Positions 1 to 11,478 of a stretch of 64,000 nt of DNA are shown piece by piece. The DNA comes from Buxus sempervirens. Taxonomy: Eukaryota; Streptophyta; Magnoliopsida; Buxales; Buxaceae. Location of the stretch: contig OX387185.1 in NCBI GenBank assembly GCA_947561395.2, positions 35,878,213-35,942,212 on the forward strand, read 5' to 3'. Within the stretch, counting starts at the first letter, position 1. Each line of letters starts with the position of its first letter. A program made the position numbers and the translations under genes. Under the pieces are notes generated by a model that was given only the letters and a program-made list of their open reading frames with translations, was not told the origin of the DNA and ran no database searches.

Positions 1-191
1 GGGCAGGTGGTGTCCGCATTCTCAATACGAGCACCGCATGCTCGTATAAAAATTTCGGGCGCGACCAGCCCGCAAGTACAATACGGGCACTGCTTAAATG
101 TTTAAATTTTGTGCATTTTTGAGCTGTTTCAAATCCCAATTAATATTTTCAATTATTTTCTCATTTTGTAATGCAATTTGGGGTGTTTACA
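1..191 (-). mobile_element. Terminal fragment of a Tat-type LTR (minus orientation)
   Basis: Read on the minus strand this begins with the Tat LTR terminus TGTAAACACCCC (normally TGTAGACACCCC) at 191 and aligns by eye with the corresponding end of the complete solo LTR at 18125-19934. The rest lies left of the window. It abuts sequence from the middle of another minus-strand Tat LTR, so it appears to be an insertion into that LTR. Its own left target-site duplication cannot be seen. Confidence 0.7.
12..88. repeat. Type-B palindrome array, 28-bp period
   Basis: Three 21-bp imperfect palindromes are centred at 22, 50 and 78, exactly 28 bp apart; a fourth is cut by the window edge (GGGC at 1-4). 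Each has 7-bp arms (best unit GCCCGCA/TACGGGC) around a 7-nt centre. The same plan is seen at 4644-4720 and 19727-19831. Confidence 0.7.
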
Positions 192-2002
192 TTAATAACA
201 AAAAATCATAAAAGTAACAAAAGTGTATGGCTTTTCATATGAATATCCCGATTAATTCAAAACTTTCAATATGATCACCATTCTAAGGGTTTCATGACTG
301 AAATAAAATTGAGATAAAATCAAAGAAAACCAATCTAAAGTATAACTTGAAAAACTAGCTTTAAGCTAAACCATTAAAAGGGTAAAAAACCAGATTGAAA
401 TCTCTTGATTAAAACATTGAAGAGTAAAGCTCTTTAGGGTACAGATATGATCCAAATCTCTCATTAGTGGAGAGATAGAACCCCAATCAACCCATGTTGA
501 TGAAAAAAATCAAAAGGGAGAGTTTCGACCATAGGATCCTCTCTCCAAGATTAAAACAACTTCAAAATTACATCATGAAACCCTATAGGTTACTTTCAGG
601 CTTTTGGTTTTAGATCTACCATATGGATCATGGTAGATCCAGAATCCTAGCCAAATATCACCAAAATCAAGAAAACAATGATGTAGGTGCAATATGTGTG
701 AAAAACCAAAACTGTAGGAAGTAGGAATCTCATGCTATAAACAGCATGGATCCATAGGATTCCTCCAGATTCAGAAGAAAACATTTAAAACATGAACAGA
801 GTAGTTAAAAGAAATCCATATCACAGATTACAGCATATAGGGGCCTATCCTACAGATCCACCTATTCTCTTTTCCCCTAGCTCTCTCTTCACGTTTTACG
901 GCTAGAGAGGAGTTTTGAGGTACTTGGAGATAGGTTTGGGAATACAAACACAATCAAGTGGCCTTATTCTAGCAAAAAGAAAGAACATATTATAGGGTCT
1001 ATTCTAAGGATCCATCTGTTCTCTTTTCCCCTAGCTCTCTCTTCACCTTTTACGGCTAGAGAGGAGTCTTGAGGTACTTGGAGGCAGGTTTGGGGATACA
1101 AATATAAACTAGGCCTTATTCTACAGAAATGGAGAAGATTAAACTATTCAAAACAGAAAATAAAAGAGGAAAGAGACTTACTTGGATTGAGAAAGCAGAG
1201 AAGCAGGGGATCCCTTCTTCACTTGGAGCTCTTCAAGCTTCAGATTCTTGGCCCTTTGCTTGAGAAGAGGCCCTCTATTTATAGGCAAACCTAGGTGTAA
1301 GCACCTCATTTTTGCGCTCCAGAAAAGCCAGAAATGCAACGTCCGGCTAAAAAGTCAAACCCTGAGGGGTGAAAAGTTGACCTTTCTTTCCAAATAAAAT
1401 TTGGCCACCTGGCTTTATCTCGATGGATAAAGAATCCCGACACGAGTCCAACACAACTGGGTTTGCAGGAATCGGAGTCCGGATGAAGGTTCTAAGGACG
1501 GTCAAACTTGAAGGAGAGCCGAGAGTTGACCTTTCCTCGATTTCCGTGCTGAATACCTTGATCTATACCATTGGATAAAGAATCTTGACACGGTTCCAAC
1601 GCAACTGGGTTTGCAGGAATCGGAGTCCTAATGAAGGTTCTAAGGGCAGTCAAACTTAAGGGAAGGCCAAAAGTTGACTTTTCCTCGGAATACGTGCTAA
1701 GTGATTAACCCCATGTCATTAAATAGAGGGCTCCGATACGAGTTTAACAGAATTGAGTTTGCACAAATCGGAGTTCGGATAAAGGAGATATGATCTGTCG
1801 AAGTTTCCGAGCAGCAAAGCCGAAAACTGCACACGTGGCGCAGGAACTGCACACGTGGCAGCCAACGCAGCAAAATATCTCAGGGACTAAATCTTAAATA
1901 TAAAAAATTCGTACGGGCGGTCCGTAGATATCCAAAAGGGTTAGATCGGTCAAATCGGTCGAATCGGTCAAGTCGAAGGGCAAATCCGTAATTTTTCGAT
2001 TT

Positions 2003-2248
2003 GTATCCGGTCATGTATGCCGGATACACTGCCTATCCTTCATATCCGGATTTTAAGGCTGGATACGTGAAGATATTCGCGCGAGATTCGCGCCACTTGG
2101 CCGACAAATTCGCGGCGGCATTAAATTTCGAAATGATTAAGTCATGTATCCGGCCTGAGTTGCCGGATACAAGGGGAGGCCAGTGTATCCGGACTTGAAG
2201 TCCGGATACGAAGAGGCCTTAGTGTATCCGGCCTGAGTTGCCGGATAC
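2003..2248. repeat. Palindrome array in Y LTR (39-bp period)
   Basis: 25-bp palindromes begin at 2003 and 2042, and again at 2146, 2185 and 2224, 39 bp apart within each group. Arms are GTATCCGG plus one variable base, with a 7-nt centre. The ninth arm base pairs with its partner in units 2146 (C-G), 2185 (A-T) and 2224 (C-G). The array stops 12 bp before the TATA box at 2260. Confidence 0.9.
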
Positions 2249-2259
2249 ATTAAGTTGCC

Positions 2260-2267
2260 TATAAAAA
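2260..2267 (+). promoter_or_regulatory. TATA box of the Y LTR
   Basis: TATAAAAA lies immediately after the palindrome array. The equivalent box in the reverse copy is at 49141-49150, again about 11 bp from its array. Confidence 0.6.
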
Positions 2268-3275
2268 GCCAACAGCAGCTCATATCCGAGGTTGGCATTA
2301 TTCTTTATTGTTCTCCAGCCCTTCTCCCCCGCCTGCTCCCTTACGAACTCCACTTCTTTTAGCCCCTTTGCCTCCCTACTTCACCCTAAGACCACCCAAC
2401 CTTGGTCTTCTTCTTCTTATTCATCTTCTCCATTAAGACAAGTGGAGACTCTGTTGCTGTTGTTGAGAGGAGGTGGAGTTCCCAGCTGTTCATTTGCGGC
2501 AAAGGAGTCACACACCTCCCAGGAGGAGCTAAGGAGCACAAGGTAAGGTTTCTAGACATGTTCAGTATAACATATATTAAAATTAGGTTTTTCCGTCATC
2601 TTTTCTCCTGTCTTCCCTTTTGCTTAGCATGAACACTTGCATGGTGGTGCAACCATTTTTTTTACCACCTTTCTCATAGCATGAATGCGTCCACCAGCAT
2701 GAGGGTCACGTAGGCTTTGTTAAGGAAGCATGGGGGTCTTATTTTAGCATGTTTTAATCCCTTTTAGCTACTGTCCATAGATTTACATTAAGTAGCTTCC
2801 AAAAGGAGCATGTTCCTTCTTAATATAATCTGTCGTACCCCCTTTTAAATCCCCCTCCTCTCCCCTTCGTCTGGCTTTCGTTAAGGTCAAGCTTGGATTC
2901 GTGAGTCTAAACATCGGGGTGATGCGTGGGAAATGCATGCTAGGCCATACTTTATCTCCTCATTCATGAACATACTTACCAGTGCTGATTTTAGTTATCA
3001 TACACATGCATGCTGGCTGTTCATGTTCCCACCTTGTTGATGTGTATAAATTGCCCCATTGAAATACTGATTTGTACAAGCATGATCCCCTCCCCCATTA
3101 CTTTGCATTCCTTTGCTTTTGCTGGAAAGATCCAAAGGGGAGAAGCCAAATGGGGCTTCTCCCAAATCTGAACCAAAGTGAGCCCTCACAGGGGCCCACA
3201 CAGCCCATAGAAACCTTGGAGAAACCCCTAGAAACACCCCGAATGGCAAAAAAGCCCAAAAAGGCCATTCCAGGG

Positions 3276-3417
3276 TGATCCGGTAACTCAGGCCGGATCA
3301 CCTGAGGCCTTAGCATATCCGGCCATCAAGGCCGGATAACCCATAGCCACTGTGTATCCGGCCACTCTGGCCGGATCACCTGCAGACCATGTGTATCCGG
3401 CCTGAGTTGCCGGATAC
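3276..3417. repeat. Second palindrome array in Y LTR (39-bp period)
   Basis: Four 25-bp palindromes start at 3276, 3315, 3354 and 3393, all exactly 39 bp apart. The first has the variant arm TGATCCGG in both halves (CCGGATCA on the other side), a matched change. The corresponding array in the reverse Y copy is at 44937-45039. Confidence 0.9.
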
Positions 3418-4643
3418 ACACGGAAAGTGTATTTTGCACATTGTTTGATCCTTGACCGAATTTTTGAGTGATTTGAACCAAAACCACTGAACCAACAGGG
3501 TTTCCGGGCCACCTGGAAACCCAAGATGGGACTTGGACCAACCAGTCCAACTTGGATCACTAGTGGGCCTTCCAACGGGGCCCACCAAGCCCAATGAACC
3601 TGAAGGCATGCTATTAAATAACCTAAGCTAAATGAACCATGTGTACCGGGCGGGCCAAACCCAATGCGGCCCACCCGCGCCTTGTAATGTGAATGAACGC
3701 ATAAATTGCTTGGTTTCACCGAGACCAAGGGCTAGGGCCTGTTGGGCCCGCCAAAGCCCGCCAACCGAACCGAGTTAGAGTACAAGCCCCAAACTCCAAG
3801 GAGCTGGGCTTTCAAGGCCCACAGCCTGGATCATGGGCCCCAAGCCCAATGATCAGCCCACTTTGGCAAACTAAAGAAGATAAAAGATGCAAAATCACTT
3901 GGCCACCACGTGGGCCCACCTAAGGGGCCCACAAAAGAATCCGGCCCACCACTTGCATGAAAACCACTTAAGCTCCAAACTTGAACCTTAATAAAAACCA
4001 ACTCATTATCCAAGGCCCACAGGGCCTCCTAGGGTTGGACCGAGGCCCACCAAGGGCACACGGGCTTACTTGAGCCCAACAAGGACACCGTGGGCCTTCC
4101 AACGGGGCCCACCCAATCAGACTCATACAAATTAAGTTGAGCAAAGATAAAATCAACTAAAGGGACCCACACCACTCAGGTGGTCCCGCCAAGACCTAAC
4201 TTAATTACCTACTGGATTAGGAATCGGGTGAGAACCAAGCAAGAGAGAGCTGACTCAAACCAGGGAACCCACGGGACCCGTCACCCGACGGGGTGGACTG
4301 GGGTGTCTACGGACTTCCCCAGACCACAACCGAGAACCGACTTAGAATCTCAAGCCGCAGACCAAAGGCCTTAATAGACAAGATAAGGCACCCAGGTGTC
4401 CGCCTGCACCCCATCAGGCGGTGGCGACTCCGAATCACCCCGTGCCACGTTTCCCACGCGCGCACACCAGGGGCATGGTTGGTCTAAGGGATATGCCAAA
4501 ATCTTCCAATTGAGTTAAAAAAGGATTTAATGTAAATCAAACCACAGAGCATAAACAAGAGGATTCAAATCTCCCAGAGAGAGATTTGGGTATAGATAAG
4601 GCTCAGAAATCGAAAAATGATGAATTCGCTAAAAAAAACCCGT

Positions 4644-4720
4644 GCCCGTATTGTTAATACGGTCATGGCTTGATCGTATATCAATTGCAGACACGGCCAG
4701 ACCGCAGATAAAATGCGGGC
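4644..4720. repeat. Type-B palindrome array (28-bp period)
   Basis: Palindromic 21-mers are centred at 4654, 4682 and 4710. The first and third are clear (GCCCGTA/TACGGTC and GACCGCA/TGCGGGC); the middle one is degenerate. Confidence 0.6.
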
Positions 4721-4775
4721 ATTGCATGTTTGACCAAATTTTACACTTTTTTGACCTGTTTCTACACAGGCAATA

Positions 4776-4857
4776 CTTATTTACATGTAATATCATTTAA
4801 GTAAATGTCCTCGTATTTTTTAATCTCCATTTACTTAAGATATTACATGTAAATAAG
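4776..4857. repeat. 82-bp near-perfect hairpin inside a Tat LTR
   Basis: Left and right arms of about 30 nt (starting CTTATTTACATGTAATATC) are inverted around a short AT-rich loop. An 82-bp copy is at 40552-40633 in the LTR shared by the two large elements. It resembles a miniature inverted-repeat element or an inverted duplication fixed in this LTR subfamily. Confidence 0.8.
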
Positions 4858-5484
4858 CAAACACCCCCCATTTCAATCCATTAAAAATAGTTCTAGACCC
4901 AAATTCCAAGTGAATAAAAAGTCAACTTTCCAGTTCAAGGATAAATTCCGGTTTTTCAGGTCCGGTAAAAAGATTCAACATGTTCATACCAAGGTATTCG
5001 TCAAGATTTAAAATCTCAAAAATTCATTTATGCAATAACATGGTTAAAAACCTGATTACCGGGAAAAATTATCTTGAAATCTTACCTTAAAAAATATTTT
5101 ATTTTTTGAGGTCAAAAGTCAACAAAATTCAACTGGAAAAGTTTGAATTTGTGCAAAAGATTGAATTTGGGCCTTTTCCTTTGTGGTTTTGGATTCAAAT
5201 GGGTTAAGGATTTCAAACCCCATGCTAAGAATTGAAAATTCCAATAAAATATTTCTCTCCTTCAAGATTTATCAAAAATCATGCAATTTTGGGGTGTCTA
5301 CAGGGGCTCCATATTTGAGTGATTGTTGTCATACGTGAGAAGGAGCTAGAGCCCAGAGAAGAAGTGTTCCAGCCTTGATAGTGTAGACACCCCAAATTGC
5401 ACAGTAAAAATGATCAATAATTGGCAAAAAATCATTATCTCCTTTGAAACCAACACAGAATTTGAGAAATGTGCATTTCTTCTT

Positions 5485-5626
5485 GTATTCGAAAACTTAG
5501 GTCGAATACAAGCATACCTCTTTATATCTCACATAAGTTGTCGGATACAAGTGGACCTTAATGTATCCGGCAACATATGCCAGATACGTATAGGTGCTCG
5601 TGTATTTGACCTGACATGTCGGATAC
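5485..5626. repeat. Decayed palindrome array (39-bp period)
   Basis: Units start at 5485, 5524, 5563 and 5602, 39 bp apart. Unit 1 has GTATTCGA matched by TCGAATAC, i.e. both arms changed together from the usual GTATCCGG. The other units are imperfect. Confidence 0.8.
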
Positions 5627-6133
5627 ATGCTTTTTGCTCAAAATTAGGGTTTTCCGAGAGTTTTCACTTTTTACCATCATATCCTTCATTAAATGAATGG
5701 AAATTTCGAAAATAGCCTTAGGGTTAAGGTTGGTGGGCTCTAGACATTATGTTGTGTCTACCATCTCACCAACCCTAACCTTAGCCTTTGCCTATAAATA
5801 GGAGGCTCCTCCTTAAGCAAATGACCATTTAACTCTTGCCAAGAACTTTTGCCAAGAAGTTGGAGATCAAAGAGCTCCAAGTGAAGAGGGGAACCGCTGC
5901 AATCTTGCTTCCAGAAGCCCAGGTAAGCCTCAAACCTCTCTTTATTTTTCTGTTTTTACATTCTAGATCTAGATCTCTTCTTCTACCTTTCTGTAGAATA
6001 AGGCCTCTTCTATGTGTATGAAAACCCTTCTCCTACTCAAAGTACCTCGAGACTCCCCCTAGCCGTAAAACGTGAAGGCAGGATATAGAGGAAACGAGAC
6101 TGGGGATTGATCCTAGTGCTAGAACCTTGATTG

Positions 6134-6498
6134 GAATAAGCCTTTTGATTCTATGAAAACCGTTTCATATTCAAAGTACCCCAAGATTATCTTGAAGAAC
6201 CGTGTTTAACGGGGAGAAAGAACTAAGGTAAACGATAATGGAACAAAACCCTAGGTTGTTTTAGAACCCCATTGGATTGATCTAAATGCATGCTATATGT
6301 TATTATGTAGGAATAAGCCTTTTGATTCTATGAAAACCGTTTCATAACCGTTTCATATTCAAAGTACCCCAAGATTATCTTGAAGAACCGTGTTTAACAG
6401 GGAGAAAGAACTAAGGGAAACGATAATGGAACGGAACCCTAGGTTGTTCTAGAACCCCTTTTTGATTGATATGAATGCATGCTATATGTTTTTATATT
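6134..6498 (+). repeat. 177-bp tandem duplication within the solo LTR
   Basis: Two nearly identical units start at 6134 and 6311 (GAATAAGCCTTTTGATTC...). The second has an extra short internal repeat of ATAACCGTTTC. The other Tat LTRs here have a single copy of this segment. Confidence 0.85.
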
Positions 6499-8096
6499 GT
6501 TCTTGAATGGATTTTTATACACATACACACATAGCACTTGTTTTGTCGGATTTGGCTTGTATTTCGGATCTATTACCGTCATTGTGGTAGATCTGGAATA
6601 AATAGTCCCAAGCAAATAATTCTGGAATATTTCTTGTTGGTTTTCAATATGATTTCAAGCAAGTTTTGTTGAGTATTGAAGGCCTCTAGGTCCAGCCTCT
6701 CGGTTTTGGGCATTTTTGCTCACATTTGGGGTTTTTGGCATATCCTTTCCAATCGGAGAGGATGGTGAGCCAAACTTGTGCCCCATTTCTTCTTAGAGGC
6801 TCTTCAATATCTTTTGAAAATTATTTTGATTTATCTTGCACAGAATACACACACTTGGTCACTGTTTTAAATTGGTTTTACTCAAAAAAGGCTTAACTTG
6901 ACAGCAACTGTACCCCAACTTCGGACACTTGTAACTTCATCGTCCGGATGAATTTTGGAGTGATTATAGAGCCATCGGAAAGGTGGGGCTGTATAGTTTA
7001 TGCCTGTAAAATTTCATTAATTTCTCTCAAGCGGATTTTTGACACCTCTCTATCGAAGTTGATAGGTCATTTCAGGTCTGATTACAAAACCCGTCACTTC
7101 GACTGAGCGCCATGTGTTCGTTTTAAGTCCGATTCGAGTGATTCTTGTTTTTGAGTTTTTATTTGGAAGTCTAGTTTCAAATGTAGTTAGTTTCATAATT
7201 TTTTGACTCCATTTGTGTTGTGGGTAACAGATTTACTCAGAGCTGTTCAACAGCACTTTTCTGGGTAAATGTGTGATCTTCGGGGCCTGTTTGGGAGACC
7301 ACCCAAGGCACATCCGAATGAATTTTTGTATGAGACTAGTTTCATTTGAAAGATGGTCATACAGACTTCACTCACACCAAATTTCATGGATTTATATGGA
7401 GCCGATTTTTCTAAATGATTTTCCAAAGTTGCCCACTTATCACTTTTAATTATCTCCAGCAGTAGATTTCAAAGGAGAATAACTCCTAGGATTTTAACCG
7501 GAATGGATTGAAATTTTGCATGATTCTTCTATCTATCATAATCTTTCAAATGAATTTGGTTTGATTCAATTTAAAATTGGATTTGAATGATTTCAAGACA
7601 AATGGTTCTTGCTTTTACCGAATTTTCCGGATTTAACTCAACTTGGTTTTGTGCAACTTTTGCTTTGATTTCCATCTTTTGGTGATATTCCAGAAGTGAT
7701 ATTGACATAAAAGAGGATCTAGAATTCATTTGGATTTTCATGTTAAGATATCATACATTTGTCCTTTTTCAAGGTTTTTAATGATTTTTAGCAAGCTTTC
7801 TTATTTTTTAGCATGAACAACACTTGGCAACCACCTTGTGTGGCTGAATGGGGGTGCCTAACACCTTCCCCCGTTCATAATCTAATCCCCTTACCCATCT
7901 CTGGATTTGATTTTCAAGTAGGGTTATTTTTACTCTAGTATTGGCCTTTTAGCTCTTTTTGCTTATTTTTGAATCTTTTGGTGTCCATTCACACCTTAAA
8001 ATCTGAATGGTGGCGACTCTCCCACATTTTACGTTGAGCCCGTGTGTTGACGGAGGGGGAATCATCCCGGTGATTTTTCTCATGTCTCACAGATAG

Positions 8097-9027
8097 AATG
8101 ATCCTCTCCTACGGAGAGCAGTGGTTATATCCTAGAAGATCTGGGGATCCCATCCATCCTAGGGAAGGATTTACATTATGGAAAGCAAAGAGGATCTTGT
8201 TCATCAGGTTCTCTAAAGATGTGAGTGTAATCCGGTTAATGATCCGTTGATTCTGCTGCATGTTTCAAGTTTAGATCTGTTATAGGTATGTATCTAAAAC
8301 CCTACAATATTAAATTAAAAATTATCCATTTTCTCGTAGCCATTGACTTGGATAACATGCCTAGAGTAAACAAAATCTTCTTCTTATGTGTCTTCCTCCT
8401 ACTTCTTAATCAACAATCACCAAAATGGAAGTGAAATACTAAATTTAGGCAAAAGATCATTTCTATATTCACTTGCATTTCTAGATACATTCATTTCATG
8501 ATTTTAAATATACAAGTAAATGCCATCTTTTTGGTCAAGTTATTGATGAAAACTACGTGAATAAACTCGATTTGTTTCAATATTTCTGGTCTCTAAGACC
8601 TAAGATATAGAAAAACAATAAGGTGACATCTACAGGAACCATTCTATCAAATTGACTTTGACATGCAAGAGTAGCGGCATTCCTATTTTTATTTTTTCTT
8701 TTCATTTTCGTTTGTTCCTTTTTCTTTTAGTATAAGTTCTAAAAATAATTTATAAAATCAACTATGTTATTGACTTGATAATCGTAATATATAAAGATTC
8801 CTTCTTAATATTAAACTCAAATTACATTTCAAATAAATTTGATATATCTTCATCTCTGAGCATTGTGTCTAATAATTTTTATTACTAATTCTACCACTTC
8901 TTAATTCCTTTTATGTACCTTTTAGACTTTCCGTGGAGATGTTTTTGAATCAAACCTCCTAGATATATTAATTGGTTATACTACTTCACAACCCTTTTGT
9001 CAATGTCAAAAGATGAACGTTTTTATA
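8097..9027. other. AT-rich stretch without recognised genes
   Basis: Apart from the possible exon end at 8220, I see no long reading frame, terminal repeats or other landmark here. Confidence 0.6.
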
Positions 9028-9620
9028 TGTCACGCCCCAGATCTAAGTGTACCCCACAATAGTAGACCCAAATCCGAAGAATGCAAGCAGTATATGCCCA
9101 AAAGCCTCAACCAATTTTTTTTTTCAATAATAGTAGATTAACTAACCATTTAAAACAATGCAGAAGCTAAAGAATAAACCTCAAGTTCAATATCTTTTCA
9201 TTAAATAAAATTATAATCCAAAGGGATTAAAAATAATTATGAATGCTCGGGCGGTGGCTTAGACACTGGGTCGGGCGATCAAATATAGCTCTCAGGTTTC
9301 ATATTTTTCATAAAAACCACAAGCGGATCGCTCAAAGGGATGCTTGAACGACATCATGCGTTCAGTTTAAAGCAAAAGGATGCTTGATGGGACGCTTGTT
9401 TATGGTGGAATGTCTGTCCCCATTTTGTCTCTGACCTTATTTTTTGATGAGGCCATTTTCTCTCCAACCTTGTTTTTTGATGAGGAAAGAGATATAAATT
9501 ATGTTCGTTCCTTTAGTCAATATAGTTATAGTCTGTGTTTACCAAAACAAAAAAAAAATTGATTACCTCTAAATTAAAAAAAAACACACACACACAAATA
9601 AAAGGTAAAGAGAATATTAC
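9028..9620 (-). mobile_element. Possible degenerate LTR fragment
   Basis: It begins TGTCACGCCCC followed by an AGATCTAAG-like run, resembling the reverse-complemented 3' terminus of the X LTRs (GGATCCGGGGCATTACA) and of many large plant Gypsy LTRs. The far end is not definable, so the boundary at about 9620 is a guess. Confidence 0.35.
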
Positions 9621-10027
9621 AATTCACAAGAGATGTTAATCTATTGCAAAAGAATGCATTAAGAAGAAATGTCACAAACAAGGCCCCACAAGTTCCTCTA
9701 CACAGTTATCATGCGTGCAGACATACCCCACGCTTTCCATTACTTCAACCTTTTGAGCCACAATCTCTCATTGCTCATCCCCAAGTGGATTTCTCCTGAC
9801 CTCAAATGCAAGCAATATCTTAAAGCAGCTGAAGTAGTCTGAGCAATATGTTCAGCTGCCTAGGTGCCGTCTTCTCTATCTTTTTGTGGTTTGTTAGATG
9901 CCATTTTCTCCGTGCAATAATTTTGCATCATGAATATTGTGTACCTATAACAGTGCGAACTGTCTGAAATCATTGCTGAATGAATTCAAGTGCCATGAAA
10001 TTTCCCAACCAATTTACCCATCGGGAA

Positions 10028-10238
10028 TGATATCGTCTACCGCCACTTATTGCTGCTACTCAAGCAGCAACCGTGAGATGCTGCCATGTGTAGCATCTCA
10101 CGGTTAAGCTTTTCATCAAAATTTTTTTTAATATTTTTAAAAAAGAAAAATTAAAGTTGCAACCATTGGATGTTACATGTGTCAACATCTGAATGAAGTA
10201 GCAATGACAAGTGCAATTAATGGCGGTAGATGATTTCA
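10028..10238. mobile_element. MITE-like element with terminal inverted repeats
   Basis: The ends are imperfect 25-bp inverted repeats (core ATCTACCGCCA at the right end, read inward; TCTACCGCCAC at the left). Inside is a perfect 14-bp stem (10069-10082 with 10092-10105, AACCGTGAGATGCT) with a 9-nt loop. No coding capacity and no convincing target-site duplication were found, so the superfamily is undetermined. Confidence 0.5.
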
Positions 10239-11478
10239 AACCATCAACCGCAATATCAAGGTGATCGACGAAGCCTTCTCTCCCGTTAATGGGAATTTCA
10301 ATCCGTGTTTCAACAGACCCTCCGTTCGACCTTACCCTTGTTCTTTAGGTGATTTCATGCTGCTTCGGCGTAGGTTGGACACTTTCACTCAGAACTGCAT
10401 CCTAACTGTTGGGGTTGATGTCTCCCCTGTATCCTGGCATCCTTTGCTCCTTTGCTTATTTGGGTTGAAGCAGTAGCTATTGCACCAAAAAAAAAAGGGC
10501 AATATCAAGACTAGTATAACACATGATTTATCCCTAAAGATGACACGACGCTTGCTTCCATACATGTCAATAACCTTAAGCACAAACATCTCATGTGTTC
10601 TTAAATCTTGAAAATCCTAGGTTTCCTAATCTTCTAATTTCACTCCAGAAAATCACCCTCAGAATAACTAAATACTGCATAAAACAAAACCTGTCTGAAG
10701 AACATAAACTACTTTTATGTTCTTTTTAATTCTTTTTTTGTTTTTTTTGGGTCAAGTGAAAAGCCAAAAAGATTCAGTCCTTATCATCCTCACAATATTT
10801 ACATAATGCTGCATAAAGCAAACCTGCCTCAACTGCATCTCATCGTCACATGGCTAGTCCCACTTCTTTATCCCACTTCTTAATTTATTCTCTCCCCATC
10901 AATAGGGACTTCGTGTGGGGTTGCACATGTCCGAACCCAGTGTCAGATGACAAGGAAGAACTCAAAACCAATAGTTACAAACGTGTCTAGTTTTAAATTA
11001 TATATTATTATGTGCAACATACATGACAATCTTATAATTTAAATTCATGTTCCGTGAACCCTCTTGAGGGTCAGGGACCATTTTCTATGCCAAAAGGTAA
11101 TTCTGGTACACAAGGCTTGAGTAAATAATTTGGCTATTCGCTGATACATTTTTAAAAAGTTCATTGAACACAAGACTCGTATGTAGGCTGCCATTTTCTT
11201 GAAAAGATTTTCAAATAAAATCTCTTCTTCAGGAAACCCATTTTCTTGAAGCAAGAGGAGACAAAACTGTGTGCAGGTCACTTGTCGTAATTGAAGTGAA
11301 ACTTCCAAATAAAAAATATTCTTCTATTTAATTTATTTCATACTCTTGAAGATGACAAATATTCCCTTGTCGTAACATTGTACATTAACATCTTTTTGTA
11401 ACAATATTAGTGAAATAACAAGACTTTACATATACTTGACACTCTTCCCCAAACTCTGCATAAAATATAAATTACACT
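10239..11478. other. Intergenic region downstream of the acyl-activating enzyme gene
   Basis: No gene recognised. The part from 11478 down to about 11330 is probably the 3' untranslated region of the minus-strand gene. The rest is AT-rich with only short open frames lacking family features. Confidence 0.5.
11332..11337 (-). terminator. Candidate polyadenylation signal (AATAAA)
   Basis: AATAAA on the minus strand lies about 140 bp after the stop codon of the acyl-activating enzyme gene, a typical plant 3' UTR distance. Confidence 0.4.

Larger units (their letters stand above)
1296..4466 (+). mobile_element. Y-family solo LTR with 5-bp target-site duplication
   Basis: A 3171-bp unit starts TGTAAGCACC and ends GCGCGCACA, flanked by CTAGG (1291-1295) and CCAGG (4467-4471), a target-site duplication with one mismatch. 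Flanks rejoin cleanly to the pattern of the uninterrupted LTR at 19.5 kb, so the insertion boundaries are well supported. No primer-binding site or coding frame is inside, so it is a solo LTR. A second, reverse copy is at 43876-49966. It has two palindrome arrays, a TATA box at 2260 and the internal motif GGTGGCGACTCC near its 3' end, also present in the Tat LTRs. Confidence 0.85.
192..5302 (-). mobile_element. Tat-type LTR, minus orientation, split by insertions
   Basis: Segments 192-1295 and 4472-5302 form one minus-strand Tat LTR. It ends at 5302 with the reverse complement of TGTAGACACCCC and contains the family landmarks: the CTAGCCGTAAAACGTG block (twice, near 890 and 1050), a TATA region at about 1275-1282, and a splice-donor-like site near 1180 on the minus strand. 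It is interrupted by the Y LTR at 1296-4466 and on its left by the LTR ending at 191. The 5' end (4720-5302) carries about 500 bp not found in the short-U3 LTRs at 5382 and 24808 but shared with the LTR at 40105. Confidence 0.75.
5382..8091 (+). mobile_element. Tat-type solo LTR with perfect GATAG duplication
   Basis: This 2710-bp LTR runs from TGTAGACACC to TGTCTCACA and is flanked by GATAG at 5377-5381 and 8092-8096. Landmarks in order: palindrome array (5485-5626), TATA box TATAAATA (5793-5800), a 5' splice-site-like CAG/GTAAGC at 5922/5923, the CTAGCCGTAAAACGTG block near 6060, a tandem duplication (6134-6498), the conserved GTGCCTAACACCTTCCCC block near 7855, and a primer-binding-site-like TGGCGACTCT at 8011 inside the LTR. 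The absence of a primer-binding site after 8091 and the flanking duplication show it is a solo LTR. Confidence 0.9.
5350..8220 (+). other. Possible orphan exon split by a solo LTR
   Basis: If the solo LTR at 5382-8091 and one copy of its GATAG duplication are removed, 5350-5381 plus 8097-8220 give 156 bp, an open frame of 52 codons bounded by AG on the left and by GAT/GTGAGT on the right, a good 5' splice site. The product is not recognised. It may be chance; no flanking exon was identified. Confidence 0.2.

Noticed and set aside
2292-2632. Overlapping 76-84 codon frames just after the Y LTR TATA box
   Set aside because: No similarity recognised. They start in the likely first exon of the LTR transcript, with a possible donor near 2541, but there is no evidence of a protein.
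3288-3728. 146-codon minus-strand frame in the Y LTR
   Set aside because: Built on the palindrome array and LTR repeats; not kept in the reverse Y copy.
9380-10476. Short plus-strand frames at 9380-9562 and 10261-10476
   Set aside because: Short, low complexity or without family features, no splice or promoter context.
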